Part shown: one piece after another, positions 42,026 to 51,596 of the stretch | How the letters are laid out: every line of letters begins with the position of its first letter | Numbering within the stretch: position 1 is the first letter of the stretch | Assembly: GCF_030271515.1 (NCBI RefSeq) | Contig: NZ_JASCXI010000003.1 | Location: 124,001 to 188,000, forward strand | Length of the DNA: 64,000 nucleotides | Direction: 5' to 3' | Source: Erythrobacter oryzae | GTDB lineage: Bacteria; Pseudomonadota; Alphaproteobacteria; Sphingomonadales; Sphingomonadaceae | Made by a program: the position numbers and the translations under genes | The notes under the pieces: model-generated | Told to the model about the DNA's origin: nothing | What the model saw: only the letters and a program-made list of their open reading frames with translations | Databases searched by the model: none

Positions 42026-44188
42026 TCACCAGATCCGCACGCGCTTTTCGGGCGGCAGGTACATCGCGTCGCCCGGCTTGACGCCGAAGGCCTCGTACCA
42101 TTCGTCGAGCTGGCGCACGACGCCGTTGACGCGGTATTCCTCGGGGGCGTGGGGATCGGTGCGCAGGCGGTTGCGGTAGTTCTCCTCGCGCTGGGTCGAA
42201 CGCCACACCTGCGCCCAGGCGAGGAAGAAGCGCTGGTCGCCGGTCAGGCCGTCGATCACCGGCACCTCCTTGCCCTTGGTCGCGAGCTTGTAGGCGCGGT
42301 AGGCCATCGACAGCCCGCCGACATCGCCGATGTTTTCGCCCAGCGTGAAGCGGCCGTTGACGCAGGTCTTGCCCTCGTCGAACGGGCAGAAGGCGTTGTA
42401 TTGCGCGACCAGCGCATCGCCGAGCTTGTCGAAGGCCGCGCGGTCGGCGTCGGTCCACCAGTTGCGCAGCGCGCCCGTCGCGTCGGACTTGGAGCCCTGG
42501 TCGTCGAAGCCGTGGCCGATCTCGTGGCCGATCACCGCGCCGATCCCGCCGTAATTGACCGCGATATCGTTGGTGAGCGCGAAGAACGGCTGCTGGAGGA
42601 TGCCCGCGGGGAAGACGATCTCGTTCTTCACCGAGTTGTAATAGGCGTTCACCGTCTGCGGCAGCATGCCCCATTCGGTCCGGTCGACCGGCGCGCCGAG
42701 CTTGGCGACGTTGTCGGCGCGCGCCCATTCGGCCGCCGCCATGCGGTTGGCGATCGGGTCGCCCGCGGTGATCGCGAGGCCCTCGTAGGTCTCGAGGTTG
42801 GGGCGGTAGCCGATCTTGGGATCGAAGCTCGCCAGCTTGGCGTGGGCTTCCTTCTTGGTTTCGGGGCTCATCCAGGTGATCTCGTCGATCGACTGGCCGA
42901 GTGCGGTGCGCAGGTTCGCCACCAGCTCGTCCATCGCCGCCTTGCTCTGGGGCGGGAAGTAGCGCGCGACATATTCCTTGCCGACCAGCTCGCCGATCAG
43001 GCCCTCGGTCTCGGCGATGGCGCGCTTCCAGCGGGGGCGCTGCTCGGGGGTGCCCTGGATGGTCTTGCTGTAGAATTCGAAGCGCGCATCATCGAAGCGC
43101 TTGGGGAGGACGGGCGCGTTGGCCGAGAGGAACTCCTTGGCCATCCAAGCCTGCAAGGTGGCAGGCGACGTCTCGCCGAGCAGCGCCAGCATGCCGGGCA
43201 GGCCAGTGCCGATCTTGGAGAGGGTCGCGGCATCGAGCTTCTGCGCGGCGATCTCCTCGGGCGTCGGCGGCATCAGGCTGACGAGGAAGCCCGGGCTCTT
43301 CTCGATCCCGATCTGCTTCAGCATTGCGGCGACCGGCACCTTGCCGCTGATCGCGGCGAGATCATCTGCCGAGAGCAGGTTGTAGGTGAGATCGCGGTTG
43401 CGACGCACGGTGCGGTCCCAGGCGACCTCGCGGGCGATGGTCTCCTCGAAGGCATAGACCGATTCCGCCGCGGCGGCCGGGTCCTTGTAGCCCGCCTCGC
43501 CCAGCAGGAAGGCGAGATAGGCCTTGTACTTGGCCTGGATCGCGCGGCCCTTTTCGGTGGTGTCGAGGTAGTAGTCGCGGTCGGGCAGGCCGAGTCCGCC
43601 GAAGCCGACGCTGGCGATCTGGCGGTCGGGCTGCTTGGCGTCGATGCTCACGAAGGCGCTGACGGGGCTGGCATAGCCGGGCGTGGCCCACAGCTCGGCG
43701 AGCTTCTCGAGCGAAGTCGCGCCGTAGATGCGGGTGAGATAGGGGTAGGTCGGGACCAGCCCCTTGGCCTCGATAGCTTCGGTGTCGAGGAAGGTCTGGT
43801 AGGTATCGAGGATCCGCTTCTGGTCGGCCGAAAGGCTGGCGGGGTCCTTGCCGGCGAATTCGTCGACCAGCGCCTTGACGTCGGCGGTGCTCTTCTCGCC
43901 CAACAACACGAAGGCGCCGATGCGGCTGAATTCGGGCGGGAGCGGGTTGGCGTCGATCCACTTCTTGTTGGCATAGGCGTTGAAGTCGTCGCCCGGCTTG
44001 ATGTCGGTGGCGAGGTAGGCGGGGTCGTAACCCCATTCGCCGAAGCTGATGGTGGGCAGCTTGGAGCCGGTCGCTTCGGTGCTCTGGAGCGTTTCGGTGG
44101 CGTCATCGTGGACGTGGTCATCCGCGAGCGCGGGGGCGGCAAGCGCGAGCAGGCTCGCGCCGATGAGGGCGGCGGTCTTGTGGATCAT
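42026..44188 (-). CDS. M13 (neprilysin-type) zinc metallopeptidase
   Basis: The 720-aa secreted protein has a signal peptide (MIHKTAALIGASLLALAAPALA). Zinc motifs are VIGHEIGHGFDD (HExxH, ~555) and LGENIGDVGG (third ligand Glu). NAYYNSVKNEIVFPAGILQ and the C-terminal EYRVNGVVRQLDEWYEAFGV complete the M13 signature. It cleaves peptides in the periplasm or outside. I use ATG 44188 since it gives the signal peptide directly. Confidence 0.95.
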   Translation of the reverse strand: MIHKTAALIGASLLALAAPALADDHVHDDATETLQSTEATGSKLPTISFGEWGYDPAYLATDIKPGDDFNAYANKKWIDANPLPPEFSRIGAFVLLGEKSTADVKALVDEFAGKDPASLSADQKRILDTYQTFLDTEAIEAKGLVPTYPYLTRIYGATSLEKLAELWATPGYASPVSAFVSIDAKQPDRQIASVGFGGLGLPDRDYYLDTTEKGRAIQAKYKAYLAFLLGEAGYKDPAAAAESVYAFEETIAREVAWDRTVRRNRDLTYNLLSADDLAAISGKVPVAAMLKQIGIEKSPGFLVSLMPPTPEEIAAQKLDAATLSKIGTGLPGMLALLGETSPATLQAWMAKEFLSANAPVLPKRFDDARFEFYSKTIQGTPEQRPRWKRAIAETEGLIGELVGKEYVARYFPPQSKAAMDELVANLRTALGQSIDEITWMSPETKKEAHAKLASFDPKIGYRPNLETYEGLAITAGDPIANRMAAAEWARADNVAKLGAPVDRTEWGMLPQTVNAYYNSVKNEIVFPAGILQQPFFALTNDIAVNYGGIGAVIGHEIGHGFDDQGSKSDATGALRNWWTDADRAAFDKLGDALVAQYNAFCPFDEGKTCVNGRFTLGENIGDVGGLSMAYRAYKLATKGKEVPVIDGLTGDQRFFLAWAQVWRSTQREENYRNRLRTDPHAPEEYRVNGVVRQLDEWYEAFGVKPGDAMYLPPEKRVRIW

Positions 44189-44295
44189 GTGAAACTCGTC
44201 CCTGAGTGTTGGCGACTGGTGTCGGCTGACGGTCAAACTAACGCGGAGACCGGCAAAGGGTTGCGCTTTGTCCGGCGCGTTCGGCTCTTCGTCGA

Positions 44296-46149
44296 TTAGG
44301 CAGCGTCGGCGGCGAATTGCAGCCGCGCGAGCCGCGCATAGAGCCCGCCCGCCTTGGTCAGCGCCTCGTGCGTGCCCTGCTCGACGATCCGGCCCTCGTC
44401 GAGCACCACGATCCGGTCGGCCGCGCGCACCGTCGCGAGGCGGTGGGCGATCACCAGGGTGGTGCGGTTCTGCATCAGGCCTTCCAAAGCCTGCTGGACG
44501 AGCTGCTCGCTCTCGGCGTCCAGAGCGCTGGTCGCTTCATCCAGCAGCAGGATCGGCGCATCGCGCAGCAGCGCGCGGGCGATGGCGACGCGTTGCTGCT
44601 GCCCGCCCGAAAGCTGGGTGCCACCCTCGCCCAGATGCGTGTCGAGGCCCTGGGGGAGCGCGCGCAGGAAGCTTTCGGCGTTGGCCGCGCGGGCAGCCTG
44701 CCAGATGTCCTCGTCGGTGGCGTCCCACTTGCCGTAGCGCAGGTTGTCGCGCGCATTGGCGCTGAACAGCACGCCGACCTGCGGGACGAGCGCGATCCTC
44801 GCGCGGATCTCGGCGGGGTCGGCGCTGGCCAGCGGCACGCCGTCGATGCGGATCGTGCCGCCTTGCGGATCGTAGAACCGCTCGACCAGCTGGAAGATCG
44901 TCGACTTGCCCGCGCCCGAGGGGCCGACGATGGCGACGGTCTCGCCCGGTTCGATCTCGAGGGTGAAGTCACGGAGCGCCGCCGCCTCGGGGCGCGCGGG
45001 GTAGCGGAAGGTGACATTGCGGAAGGAGAGGCTGCCGCGCGCAGGCTCCGGCAGACGCTCGGGCCGGGCGGGGGGCGCGATCTCGGGCTTGGCCTCGAGC
45101 AGCTCCGCCAGCCGGCTCGCCGCCCCCGCGCCGCGCAGGAGGTCGCCATAAACTTCGGTGAGCGCGCCCAGCGCGCCCGCGACCAGTCCGCCGGTCAGCA
45201 CGAAGGCAGCAATGGTGCCGCCGCTGATCTCGCCCGCCGCCACGGCGAGGGCGCCGCGCCACATCACCATCACCACCCCGCCGAAGACGAGCATGATCAC
45301 CACGGTCGTCATCGCCGCGCGCAGCAGGATGCGGCGCTTGGCAGTCTCGAAGGTGCCTTCGACGACATCGGCAAAGCGCTGGTTCTCGCGCCGCTCCTGT
45401 CCGAAGCTCTGGACGATCTTCATCGCCGAGAGCACCTCGGTGACATAGGCGCCGACGTCGGCGATGCGGTCCTGGCTCGAGCGCGAGACCGCGCGGATCT
45501 TGCGCCCGAAGAACACGATGGGAAGGATGATGAGTGGAATGCCGATCAGCAGGCCCAGCGTCAGCTGCGGGGCGAGGTAGACGAGGAATCCGATCCCGCC
45601 GATCCCCGTCAGGGTGTTGCGCAGCGCGACCGAGACGGTGGTGCCCACGACGTTCTCGATCACCGCCGTGTCCGAGGTCATCCGGCTCGAGATTTCCTTG
45701 GGGCTGTTCACCTCGTAGAAGCCCGGCGAGAGGCGCAGGAGGTTCTCCTGCACCTTCAACCGGATATCGGCCACCACCCGCTCGCCGATCCAGCTCACGA
45801 AATAGAACCGCATCGCCGTGCCGAGGCCGAGGATCGCGACGATCATCAGCAGATACTGGAAGGCATGGCCGATCTGCACCGGGTCCGCGCCGCCGGTGAA
45901 GGCCTTGTCGATGATGACCTTGAAGCGATAGGGGATCGCCAGCGTCGCTGCCGAGGTAATCACCAGCGCGATCAGCGCGAGGGTGATTTCGCGCGGGTAT
46001 TGCAGCGCGGTGCCGAACACCATCCGCAAGGGCGCAAGGCTGCGCGACTTCGGCGCAGGTTCGGCAGGTGCCGAGAGCACCGCCGGCGCCGCCTCTGCGA
46101 GATCGTCCGGGGACGCGGTTGCGGTGTCTTGGGGAAGATCGGCGTGCAT
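44296..46149 (-). CDS. MsbA-like ABC exporter (fused membrane and ATPase domains)
   Basis: The 617-aa half-transporter has six membrane helices in ~45-330 and an ATPase domain with Walker A GPSGAGKST (~410), signature LSGGQQQRVAIARALL, Walker B ILLLDEATSALD and the H-loop IAHRLATV. It works as a homodimer. MsbA-type members flip lipid A or other lipids; this one could also be a general multidrug or lipid exporter. The first ~30 residues are a disordered Ala/Pro-rich lead. It is monocistronic. Confidence 0.92.
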   Translation of the reverse strand: MHADLPQDTATASPDDLAEAAPAVLSAPAEPAPKSRSLAPLRMVFGTALQYPREITLALIALVITSAATLAIPYRFKVIIDKAFTGGADPVQIGHAFQYLLMIVAILGLGTAMRFYFVSWIGERVVADIRLKVQENLLRLSPGFYEVNSPKEISSRMTSDTAVIENVVGTTVSVALRNTLTGIGGIGFLVYLAPQLTLGLLIGIPLIILPIVFFGRKIRAVSRSSQDRIADVGAYVTEVLSAMKIVQSFGQERRENQRFADVVEGTFETAKRRILLRAAMTTVVIMLVFGGVVMVMWRGALAVAAGEISGGTIAAFVLTGGLVAGALGALTEVYGDLLRGAGAASRLAELLEAKPEIAPPARPERLPEPARGSLSFRNVTFRYPARPEAAALRDFTLEIEPGETVAIVGPSGAGKSTIFQLVERFYDPQGGTIRIDGVPLASADPAEIRARIALVPQVGVLFSANARDNLRYGKWDATDEDIWQAARAANAESFLRALPQGLDTHLGEGGTQLSGGQQQRVAIARALLRDAPILLLDEATSALDAESEQLVQQALEGLMQNRTTLVIAHRLATVRAADRIVVLDEGRIVEQGTHEALTKAGGLYARLARLQFAADAA

Positions 46150-46232
46150 GGTCGCAAGCCTCTAGACCCGCCCGCGCCCAATTTCACGTGCAAAAAGCGA
46201 GGCCGCCTTTGTTCGGCCCCGATTGCCCCCTA

Positions 46233-46253
46233 TGCAATTGTGCATTGCACAAT
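46233..46253. promoter_or_regulatory. Palindromic operator upstream of phaZ (PhaR-type)
   Basis: ATTGTGCATTGCACAAT (46237-46253) is a perfect 17-bp palindrome, and TGCAAT/ATTGCA (46233-46249) overlaps it. TGC..GCA dyads of this kind are the known targets of PhaR-type regulators of polyhydroxyalkanoate genes. It is 78 bp before the depolymerase start. Confidence 0.5.
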
Positions 46254-46330
46254 AGCGCGCGAAGGCGCATCTTCGCGCGTCAAGGCGTCACGGGATAAGG
46301 CGCCGAACCGTTCGTCGCCTAAGGAAACCG

Positions 46331-47569
46331 ATGCTTTATCATGCCTATGAGCTCCAGCGCAGCTGGATGAACAGCGCCAGCGCGCTCGCCTCGATCAGCG
46401 CCGGAATGCTCAACAACCCCGCCAATCCCTTCGGCTACACCGGCCTCGGCCCGATGGTCGCCAATGCGCTTGACGTCTTCGCCCACGCGACCGCGCATTA
46501 CGGCAAGCCCGAATTCGGCATCGACAGCGTCGACATCGACGGCAAGGCTCATGCCGTCACCGAAAGCGTGGTGATGAAGCGCCCCTTCGGCGACCTGCTG
46601 CGCTTCCGCGTCGAGGGCACGCCCGCCGACCGCCCGCGCCTGCTGATCGTCGCGCCGATGAGCGGCCACTACGCCACGCTGCTGCGCGGCACGGTCGAGC
46701 GGATGCTGGAATCCGCCGAGGTCTACATCACCGACTGGGCCGACGCGCGGATGGTGCCGCAATCGGCGGGCAAGTTCGATCTCGACGATTATATCGACTA
46801 CCTGATGGACTTCGCCGAGCACGTCCACGGCGAGGCGGACGGCCAGCGCATCCACATGATGGCGGTGTGCCAGCCGAGCGTCCCCGCCTTCGCCGCGACC
46901 GCGCTGATGAACCTCCACAATTCGCCCGCCACCCCTGCCACGCTCACCATGATGGGCGGCCCGATCGACACCCGCGAGTGCCCGACGGTCGTCAACAACA
47001 TGGCGATGCAGCGCCCGATCGCGTGGTTCCGCCAGAGCGTGATCGCCACCGTGCCGCTCAAATACCCGGGCGCGGGGCGGCGGGTCTATCCGGGCTTCAT
47101 GCAGCTCTCGGCCTTCATGTCCATGAACCTCTCGAGCCACATGATGAGCCACTACGAGATGTTCAAACACCTCACCGTCGGCGACGAGGCCTCCGCGCAG
47201 GCGACCAAGGATTTCTACGACGAATACCGCTCGGTCTGCGACATGACTGCCGAGTTCTACCTCCAGACCGTGGAAGAGGTGTTCCAGAAGCACTCGATCC
47301 CCAAGGGCGAATTCCGCCACAAGGGTGAGCTGGTCGACATCACGCAGATCACCGACACCGCGCTCCTCGCCATCGAGGGCGAGCGCGACGATATCTCCGG
47401 CCTCGGCCAGACCAAGGCGGCATTGAAGCTGACGCCGAACCTCGCCGACGAGAAGAAGCGCTACTACATGGCCGAGGGCGCCGGGCATTACGGCATCTTC
47501 AACGGCTCGCGCTGGCGGACGAAGGTTGCCCCGGTGGTCGAGGAATGGATCGCCGCACACGCGGGCTGA
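46331..47569 (+). CDS. phaZ: Intracellular polyhydroxybutyrate depolymerase
   Basis: The 412-aa protein opens with MLYHAYELQRSWM, the typical PhaZ N-terminus, and has MMAVCQPSVPAFAA with Cys180 as nucleophile in place of the Ser of a lipase box, as in other intracellular depolymerases. The C-terminal His lies in EGAGHYGIFNGSRWR. It mobilises stored PHB inside the cell. AAGGA precedes the ATG. The palindrome upstream suggests storage-dependent repression; phbB is 15 kb away. Confidence 0.93.
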   Translation: MLYHAYELQRSWMNSASALASISAGMLNNPANPFGYTGLGPMVANALDVFAHATAHYGKPEFGIDSVDIDGKAHAVTESVVMKRPFGDLLRFRVEGTPADRPRLLIVAPMSGHYATLLRGTVERMLESAEVYITDWADARMVPQSAGKFDLDDYIDYLMDFAEHVHGEADGQRIHMMAVCQPSVPAFAATALMNLHNSPATPATLTMMGGPIDTRECPTVVNNMAMQRPIAWFRQSVIATVPLKYPGAGRRVYPGFMQLSAFMSMNLSSHMMSHYEMFKHLTVGDEASAQATKDFYDEYRSVCDMTAEFYLQTVEEVFQKHSIPKGEFRHKGELVDITQITDTALLAIEGERDDISGLGQTKAALKLTPNLADEKKRYYMAEGAGHYGIFNGSRWRTKVAPVVEEWIAAHAG

Positions 47570-47594
47570 GGCGCAGCGCAAGGCGCGCGACGGC

Positions 47595-47624
47595 TTGACA
47601 GGTGTCTTAGACAGTCAATACACT
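47595..47624 (+). promoter_or_regulatory. Sigma-70-type promoter of the serine hydrolase gene
   Basis: A perfect -35 TTGACA (47595-47600) and TACACT (47619-47624) are 18 bp apart. Between them lies the palindrome TGTCT-T-AGACA (47603-47613), a possible operator that would block polymerase. The start codon is 29 bp further. Confidence 0.6.
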
Positions 47625-47652
47625 CCGGCCCGCAACCGGGAGAGAGTGTGAC

Positions 47653-49380
47653 ATGCGCAATCTGGCACGAATGACGGGACACGCTCTGGCGGCGGTGGCC
47701 CTACTGGCGGCATCCTTGCCCGCGGCGGCCGAAAGCGCCGCGCCTGCGGCCCCCGCGGCGACCCCCGCGAAGGAAGACCTGCGCAAGCTCGCCGATGCGG
47801 TGCTGGCCGAAAGCTATGCGGCCGACGGCCCGGGCGCGGCGGTCGTCGTCATGCAGGGCGGCAAGATCGTCTACACCGGCGCGCGCGGGATGGCCGACAT
47901 CGCGGGCGGCAAGCCGATCACGCCCGACACCGTGTTCCGCCTCGGCTCGATCACCAAGCAGTTCGCTGCCGCCGTGATCGTCCAGCTGGCGCAGGAGGGC
48001 AAGCTCTCGCTCGACGATCCGCTCTCGAAGTTCCTGCCCGTTTACCCCCAGCCGGGCGCCTCGGCCACCGTGCGCCAGCTGCTCCAGCACACCAGCGGCA
48101 TCCAGTCCTACACCGAAATGCCCGGGGTGATGAACCCGGTCAGCACCGCCATCCCGCGCACCACCGAAACGCTGGTCGCCCTCTTCAAGGACGCGCCTGC
48201 CGTGAGCAAGCCGGGCGAAGTCTGGGCTTACAACAATTCGGGCTACGTCCTGATCGGCGCCATCATCGAGAAGGTTACGGGCAAGGCGTGGCACGAGGCA
48301 TTGGAGGAGCGCATCACCCGCCCGCTCGGCCTCGCCTCGATCCGTGACGGCGTGGCGGGCGAGGCCGCCAATCCGGCGATGGCGCAGGGCTATACCGGCG
48401 AGGCGACCGCCGCGGCGGCGAAATCGCAATATATCCACATGAGCGCGCCGGGCGCGGCAGGCTCGCTGATCGGGACGGTCGGCGATCTGGCGAAGTGGGC
48501 GCAGGCGCTGCACCACGGCAAGGTGGTCGACGCGGCGCATTACGCGATGATGATCGCGCCGACCCAGCTGCCCGCAGGCGAAACCGCGCCCTATGGCCTC
48601 GGCCTCGGCCTCAACCCGCTGCGCGGCCATGCAGCGGTGGGTCACAGCGGGGGCATTTTCGGCTTCGAGACCGACAGCATCTACCTGCCCGAGGCCGACG
48701 TCTTCGTCGCGGTCTTCGCCAACAGCGACGAGCCGCGCACCGGCGCGGGCGTGGTGATGCGCCGCATCGCCGCCGCCGCGATCGGCGATCCCTACCCCGC
48801 CTTCACCCGCACCGCGCCCGATCTCGCCGCACTCGAGCCGTTCTTCGGCGTCTATCCCGTCACCGGCGGCGGCGAGCGGCGGTTCTATGCCAAGGACGGC
48901 AAGCTCTACAGCCAGCGTTCGGGCAGCCGCGCGCTCGAGGTGTTCGCGGGCGGCGACAACCGCTTCTTCTATGGCCCCTCCACCCTCAGCTGGTTCGCGC
49001 TCCGCCGCGATGCCGACGGCACGCCGGTGATGGACTTCGCCCCCAATGGCGAGACCCCGCTCCAGACGGCGAAGCGCGCAGGCCCGATCCCGCCCGAAGC
49101 GGCAGCGGTCGCCGTGCCGCGCGAAGTGCTCGAGCGTTATGCCGGAAGCTATGCGCTGGGGCCCTTCACGCTCACCATCGCCTTCACCGCCGACGGCACC
49201 GGACTCACCGGCCAGCTGACCGGCCAGCCGCCGATCCCGCTGATCCCGACCGGCGAGGGCGAGTTCAAGGCCGATGGTGTCGAGGCGCGCCTGATCTTCG
49301 AGGGCAGCGAGGGCCCCGCGACGGCGGTGACGCTCGACCAGGGCGGGATGAAGCAGCGCGCCCCGCGCAAGGGCGACTAG
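47653..49380 (+). CDS. Serine hydrolase of the class C beta-lactamase/esterase family
   Basis: The 575-aa secreted protein has a signal peptide (~1-27). The class C fold shows SITK (Ser99, Lys102), YNN (Tyr193) and a HSG-type third motif in GHSGGIFGF. The C-terminal ~200 residues form an extra beta-rich domain (ERYAGSYALGPFTLTIAF) common in D-aminopeptidase and esterase relatives. More likely an esterase or peptidase than a true beta-lactamase, but resistance activity is not excluded. Its stop shares CTAG with the convergent oxidoreductase. Confidence 0.88.
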   Translation: MRNLARMTGHALAAVALLAASLPAAAESAAPAAPAATPAKEDLRKLADAVLAESYAADGPGAAVVVMQGGKIVYTGARGMADIAGGKPITPDTVFRLGSITKQFAAAVIVQLAQEGKLSLDDPLSKFLPVYPQPGASATVRQLLQHTSGIQSYTEMPGVMNPVSTAIPRTTETLVALFKDAPAVSKPGEVWAYNNSGYVLIGAIIEKVTGKAWHEALEERITRPLGLASIRDGVAGEAANPAMAQGYTGEATAAAAKSQYIHMSAPGAAGSLIGTVGDLAKWAQALHHGKVVDAAHYAMMIAPTQLPAGETAPYGLGLGLNPLRGHAAVGHSGGIFGFETDSIYLPEADVFVAVFANSDEPRTGAGVVMRRIAAAAIGDPYPAFTRTAPDLAALEPFFGVYPVTGGGERRFYAKDGKLYSQRSGSRALEVFAGGDNRFFYGPSTLSWFALRRDADGTPVMDFAPNGETPLQTAKRAGPIPPEAAAVAVPREVLERYAGSYALGPFTLTIAFTADGTGLTGQLTGQPPIPLIPTGEGEFKADGVEARLIFEGSEGPATAVTLDQGGMKQRAPRKGD

Positions 49381-51425
49381 CCGAACACCCGCCTGCCGTG
49401 CGTCACGCGGTCGGCCATCGCCATCGTCGTCAGCTGCGCGTTGACGCGGATGCAGCTCGGCATCACGCTTGCGTCGCACACCAGCACGTTTGCGGTGCCG
49501 TGGACGCGCTGGTCGAGATCGACCACGCCCTTGGCCGGATCGGCGTTGATCGCGTTGCCGCCATGCGGGTGGCTCGATGACAGGACGACATCGTCGGGCT
49601 CGCGGATCGCCTGCTCGAAGAAGGCATCGATCTCGGCGTGGGTCATGCCCGCATGGAGCGTCTGCCCCTTGAGCAGCGCGGGATAGACCTCCAGCGCGCC
49701 CCCTGCGAAATGCACCTTCGACAGCAGCGCCAGCGCGCGGCGCAGCACCGCAAGGTCGGCCTCCTTCAGCTTGAAGTCGAGCTTGCCGCCCTTGATCTCG
49801 CCGCGCCGGTCCGCCGGGAACAGCGCGCCTGCCGATGCGAGGCGGTTGTAGTTCAGCATCCGCCGGAAATGCTCGTCGAACCAGCCCGGCACCAGCGAGG
49901 ACATGCTCATCGGCGGCTGGAAATGGCTCTCGATCAGGAAGTCGCCGCGGTCGATGAAGGTCGCCATCTGGTCCTCGTCCCAGGCGATGACGTCGCCCGG
50001 CATGAGCGCGGGGACCGGGCAGGCGATGTTGAGCGAGATGTTCTTGCCCGTCCCGCGGATGCCGCTCGCCGAGAGGATGTTGGTCGAGGCGATGGTGCCC
50101 GCCGCGACCACCACGCCCTTGGTCACGCGGATCACCTTGCTGCGGTAGTCGGGCAGCACGACCTTGACCGAGCTTGCCACCCGGCGCCCCTCGCCGTCGC
50201 GCGGGCCCCAGCCGATCTCGGCCACCTCGGCCTCGGCGAGGATGCGCGCGGGCCGCGCGGCGGTGACTGCGCGGTGGAGGAAGCTCTCGGGCATGGCGCG
50301 CTTGCGGCCATAGGGGCAGCCGGTGTTGCAGTAGCCGCAGGAGATGCAGGCGTTGGGCTCGGTCTTGGAGCCCCAGTTCTTGCGGAACCACCCGGCGATG
50401 GCGCGCTGGTCGAGCGGTTCGGTGGAGCCCGCCTTGTAGGCATCCCACCCCGCCAGCAGCCGCGTCCCGTTGTTGCGCCCGAGCCGCCGGTCGATCTCGT
50501 GGACGCCGAGCACCGTCTCGACCCGCTCATAGGCGTGTTCGAGTGCGTCCTCGGCAATCGGCGCGCCGAGCCCGGCCCAGGTGGCGAGGACGTCGTTGGC
50601 GTCAGGGTGCGTCTCGCCCTCGGCTGCGAGGCGCAGACAAATGCCGTTGTTGATGACCGTGGAGCCGCCCACGGTGCGCCCCTGAAAGACGATGATGTCG
50701 CGATCCCGCGTAGTCTGGATCGCGCCGTCCTTGAACAGGCTCGATGACATCCACTTCTCGTGCGTGGTGATCTGCGAGCTCGGGAGATAGGGCCCCGCCT
50801 CCACCACCAGCACTTCATATCCCTGCGCCGCGAGGTTCGCCGCCGCGACTGCCCCGCCCGCGCCCGAGCCGATCACCACCACCTCGACCTCGTCGGGGAT
50901 GGCATCGGGGTGGACGAAGGCGGAGGCCGGAAGGTCATTGCCGGTGAACTCGGCAATCGCCGGATCGTCAGGCGTGCCCGCGCGGGTGCGGTGGCAGGGC
51001 AGGGTATAGCCGATCGCGTCCAGCACCGGATTGTCGCGGTTGGCGTCCTCTTCGGCCTGCTGATCGGGGTTCGGGCCGGGCGCGGGGAGCCAGTGGCCGT
51101 AATAGCCCGCGTAGACGATGCCGCGGATGCGGGCCATGTCCTGGAACAGGTCGACGCGGCTATTCTTGAGCCGCCGCTGGACGCGCCACACCCGGAAGCT
51201 GCGCGGCGCGAAGTGCCAGACCGGCCCGCCCAGCACCACCCAGGCGGCGAAGACCGAAAGCCCGGTGTTGAACGGTGTCTTGCCGCGAATATTGCCGAAC
51301 ATCGTCTGCAGATTGTCGACCACCTGCTGCGGCGTGATCGCCATCTGCGACGGCTCGACCAGCATGGTCTCGGCGAGCCTGCGCCAGATCGAGGCGATGA
51401 ACGGATTGAACGGCTTTTCCTGCAT
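49377..51425 (-). CDS. GMC family FAD oxidoreductase with Cys-rich segment
   Basis: The 682-aa protein has ~190 residues before the FAD site VVVIGSGAGGAVAAANLAA (~183-201). It continues with GRTVGGSTVINNGIC and ends with SSHPHGGNAINAD (active-site His) and VCDASVMPSCIRVNAQLTTMA of the GMC fold. Around 357-372 is CISCGYCNTGCPYG, four Cys spaced like part of an iron-sulphur or metal site. The long form resembles long-chain alcohol oxidases. I use ATG 51425; upstream sequence is not protein-like. The substrate is unknown. Confidence 0.88.
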   Translation of the reverse strand: MQEKPFNPFIASIWRRLAETMLVEPSQMAITPQQVVDNLQTMFGNIRGKTPFNTGLSVFAAWVVLGGPVWHFAPRSFRVWRVQRRLKNSRVDLFQDMARIRGIVYAGYYGHWLPAPGPNPDQQAEEDANRDNPVLDAIGYTLPCHRTRAGTPDDPAIAEFTGNDLPASAFVHPDAIPDEVEVVVIGSGAGGAVAAANLAAQGYEVLVVEAGPYLPSSQITTHEKWMSSSLFKDGAIQTTRDRDIIVFQGRTVGGSTVINNGICLRLAAEGETHPDANDVLATWAGLGAPIAEDALEHAYERVETVLGVHEIDRRLGRNNGTRLLAGWDAYKAGSTEPLDQRAIAGWFRKNWGSKTEPNACISCGYCNTGCPYGRKRAMPESFLHRAVTAARPARILAEAEVAEIGWGPRDGEGRRVASSVKVVLPDYRSKVIRVTKGVVVAAGTIASTNILSASGIRGTGKNISLNIACPVPALMPGDVIAWDEDQMATFIDRGDFLIESHFQPPMSMSSLVPGWFDEHFRRMLNYNRLASAGALFPADRRGEIKGGKLDFKLKEADLAVLRRALALLSKVHFAGGALEVYPALLKGQTLHAGMTHAEIDAFFEQAIREPDDVVLSSSHPHGGNAINADPAKGVVDLDQRVHGTANVLVCDASVMPSCIRVNAQLTTMAMADRVTHGRRVFG

Positions 51426-51596
51426 GATGCGATCCCCCTGTTGCCGTCCCCTGCTACCCCGTTGGAACGGCGGAGAATTGTATGCCTGCGCCGGGTTGCG
51501 GCGGCAATGGGGGGAAAGGCGGAGGGAGAAGGCGGACGTCCGTTTGGGGAGCCAGCCCCCGATCACCACCTCGTCACCCTGGACTTGACACGGACG

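Noticed and set aside
47653..49380. Antibiotic-resistance class C beta-lactamase
   Set aside because: The SxxK/YxN set is shared by esterases and peptidases; the large extra C-terminal domain and 575-aa length argue against a dedicated beta-lactamase.
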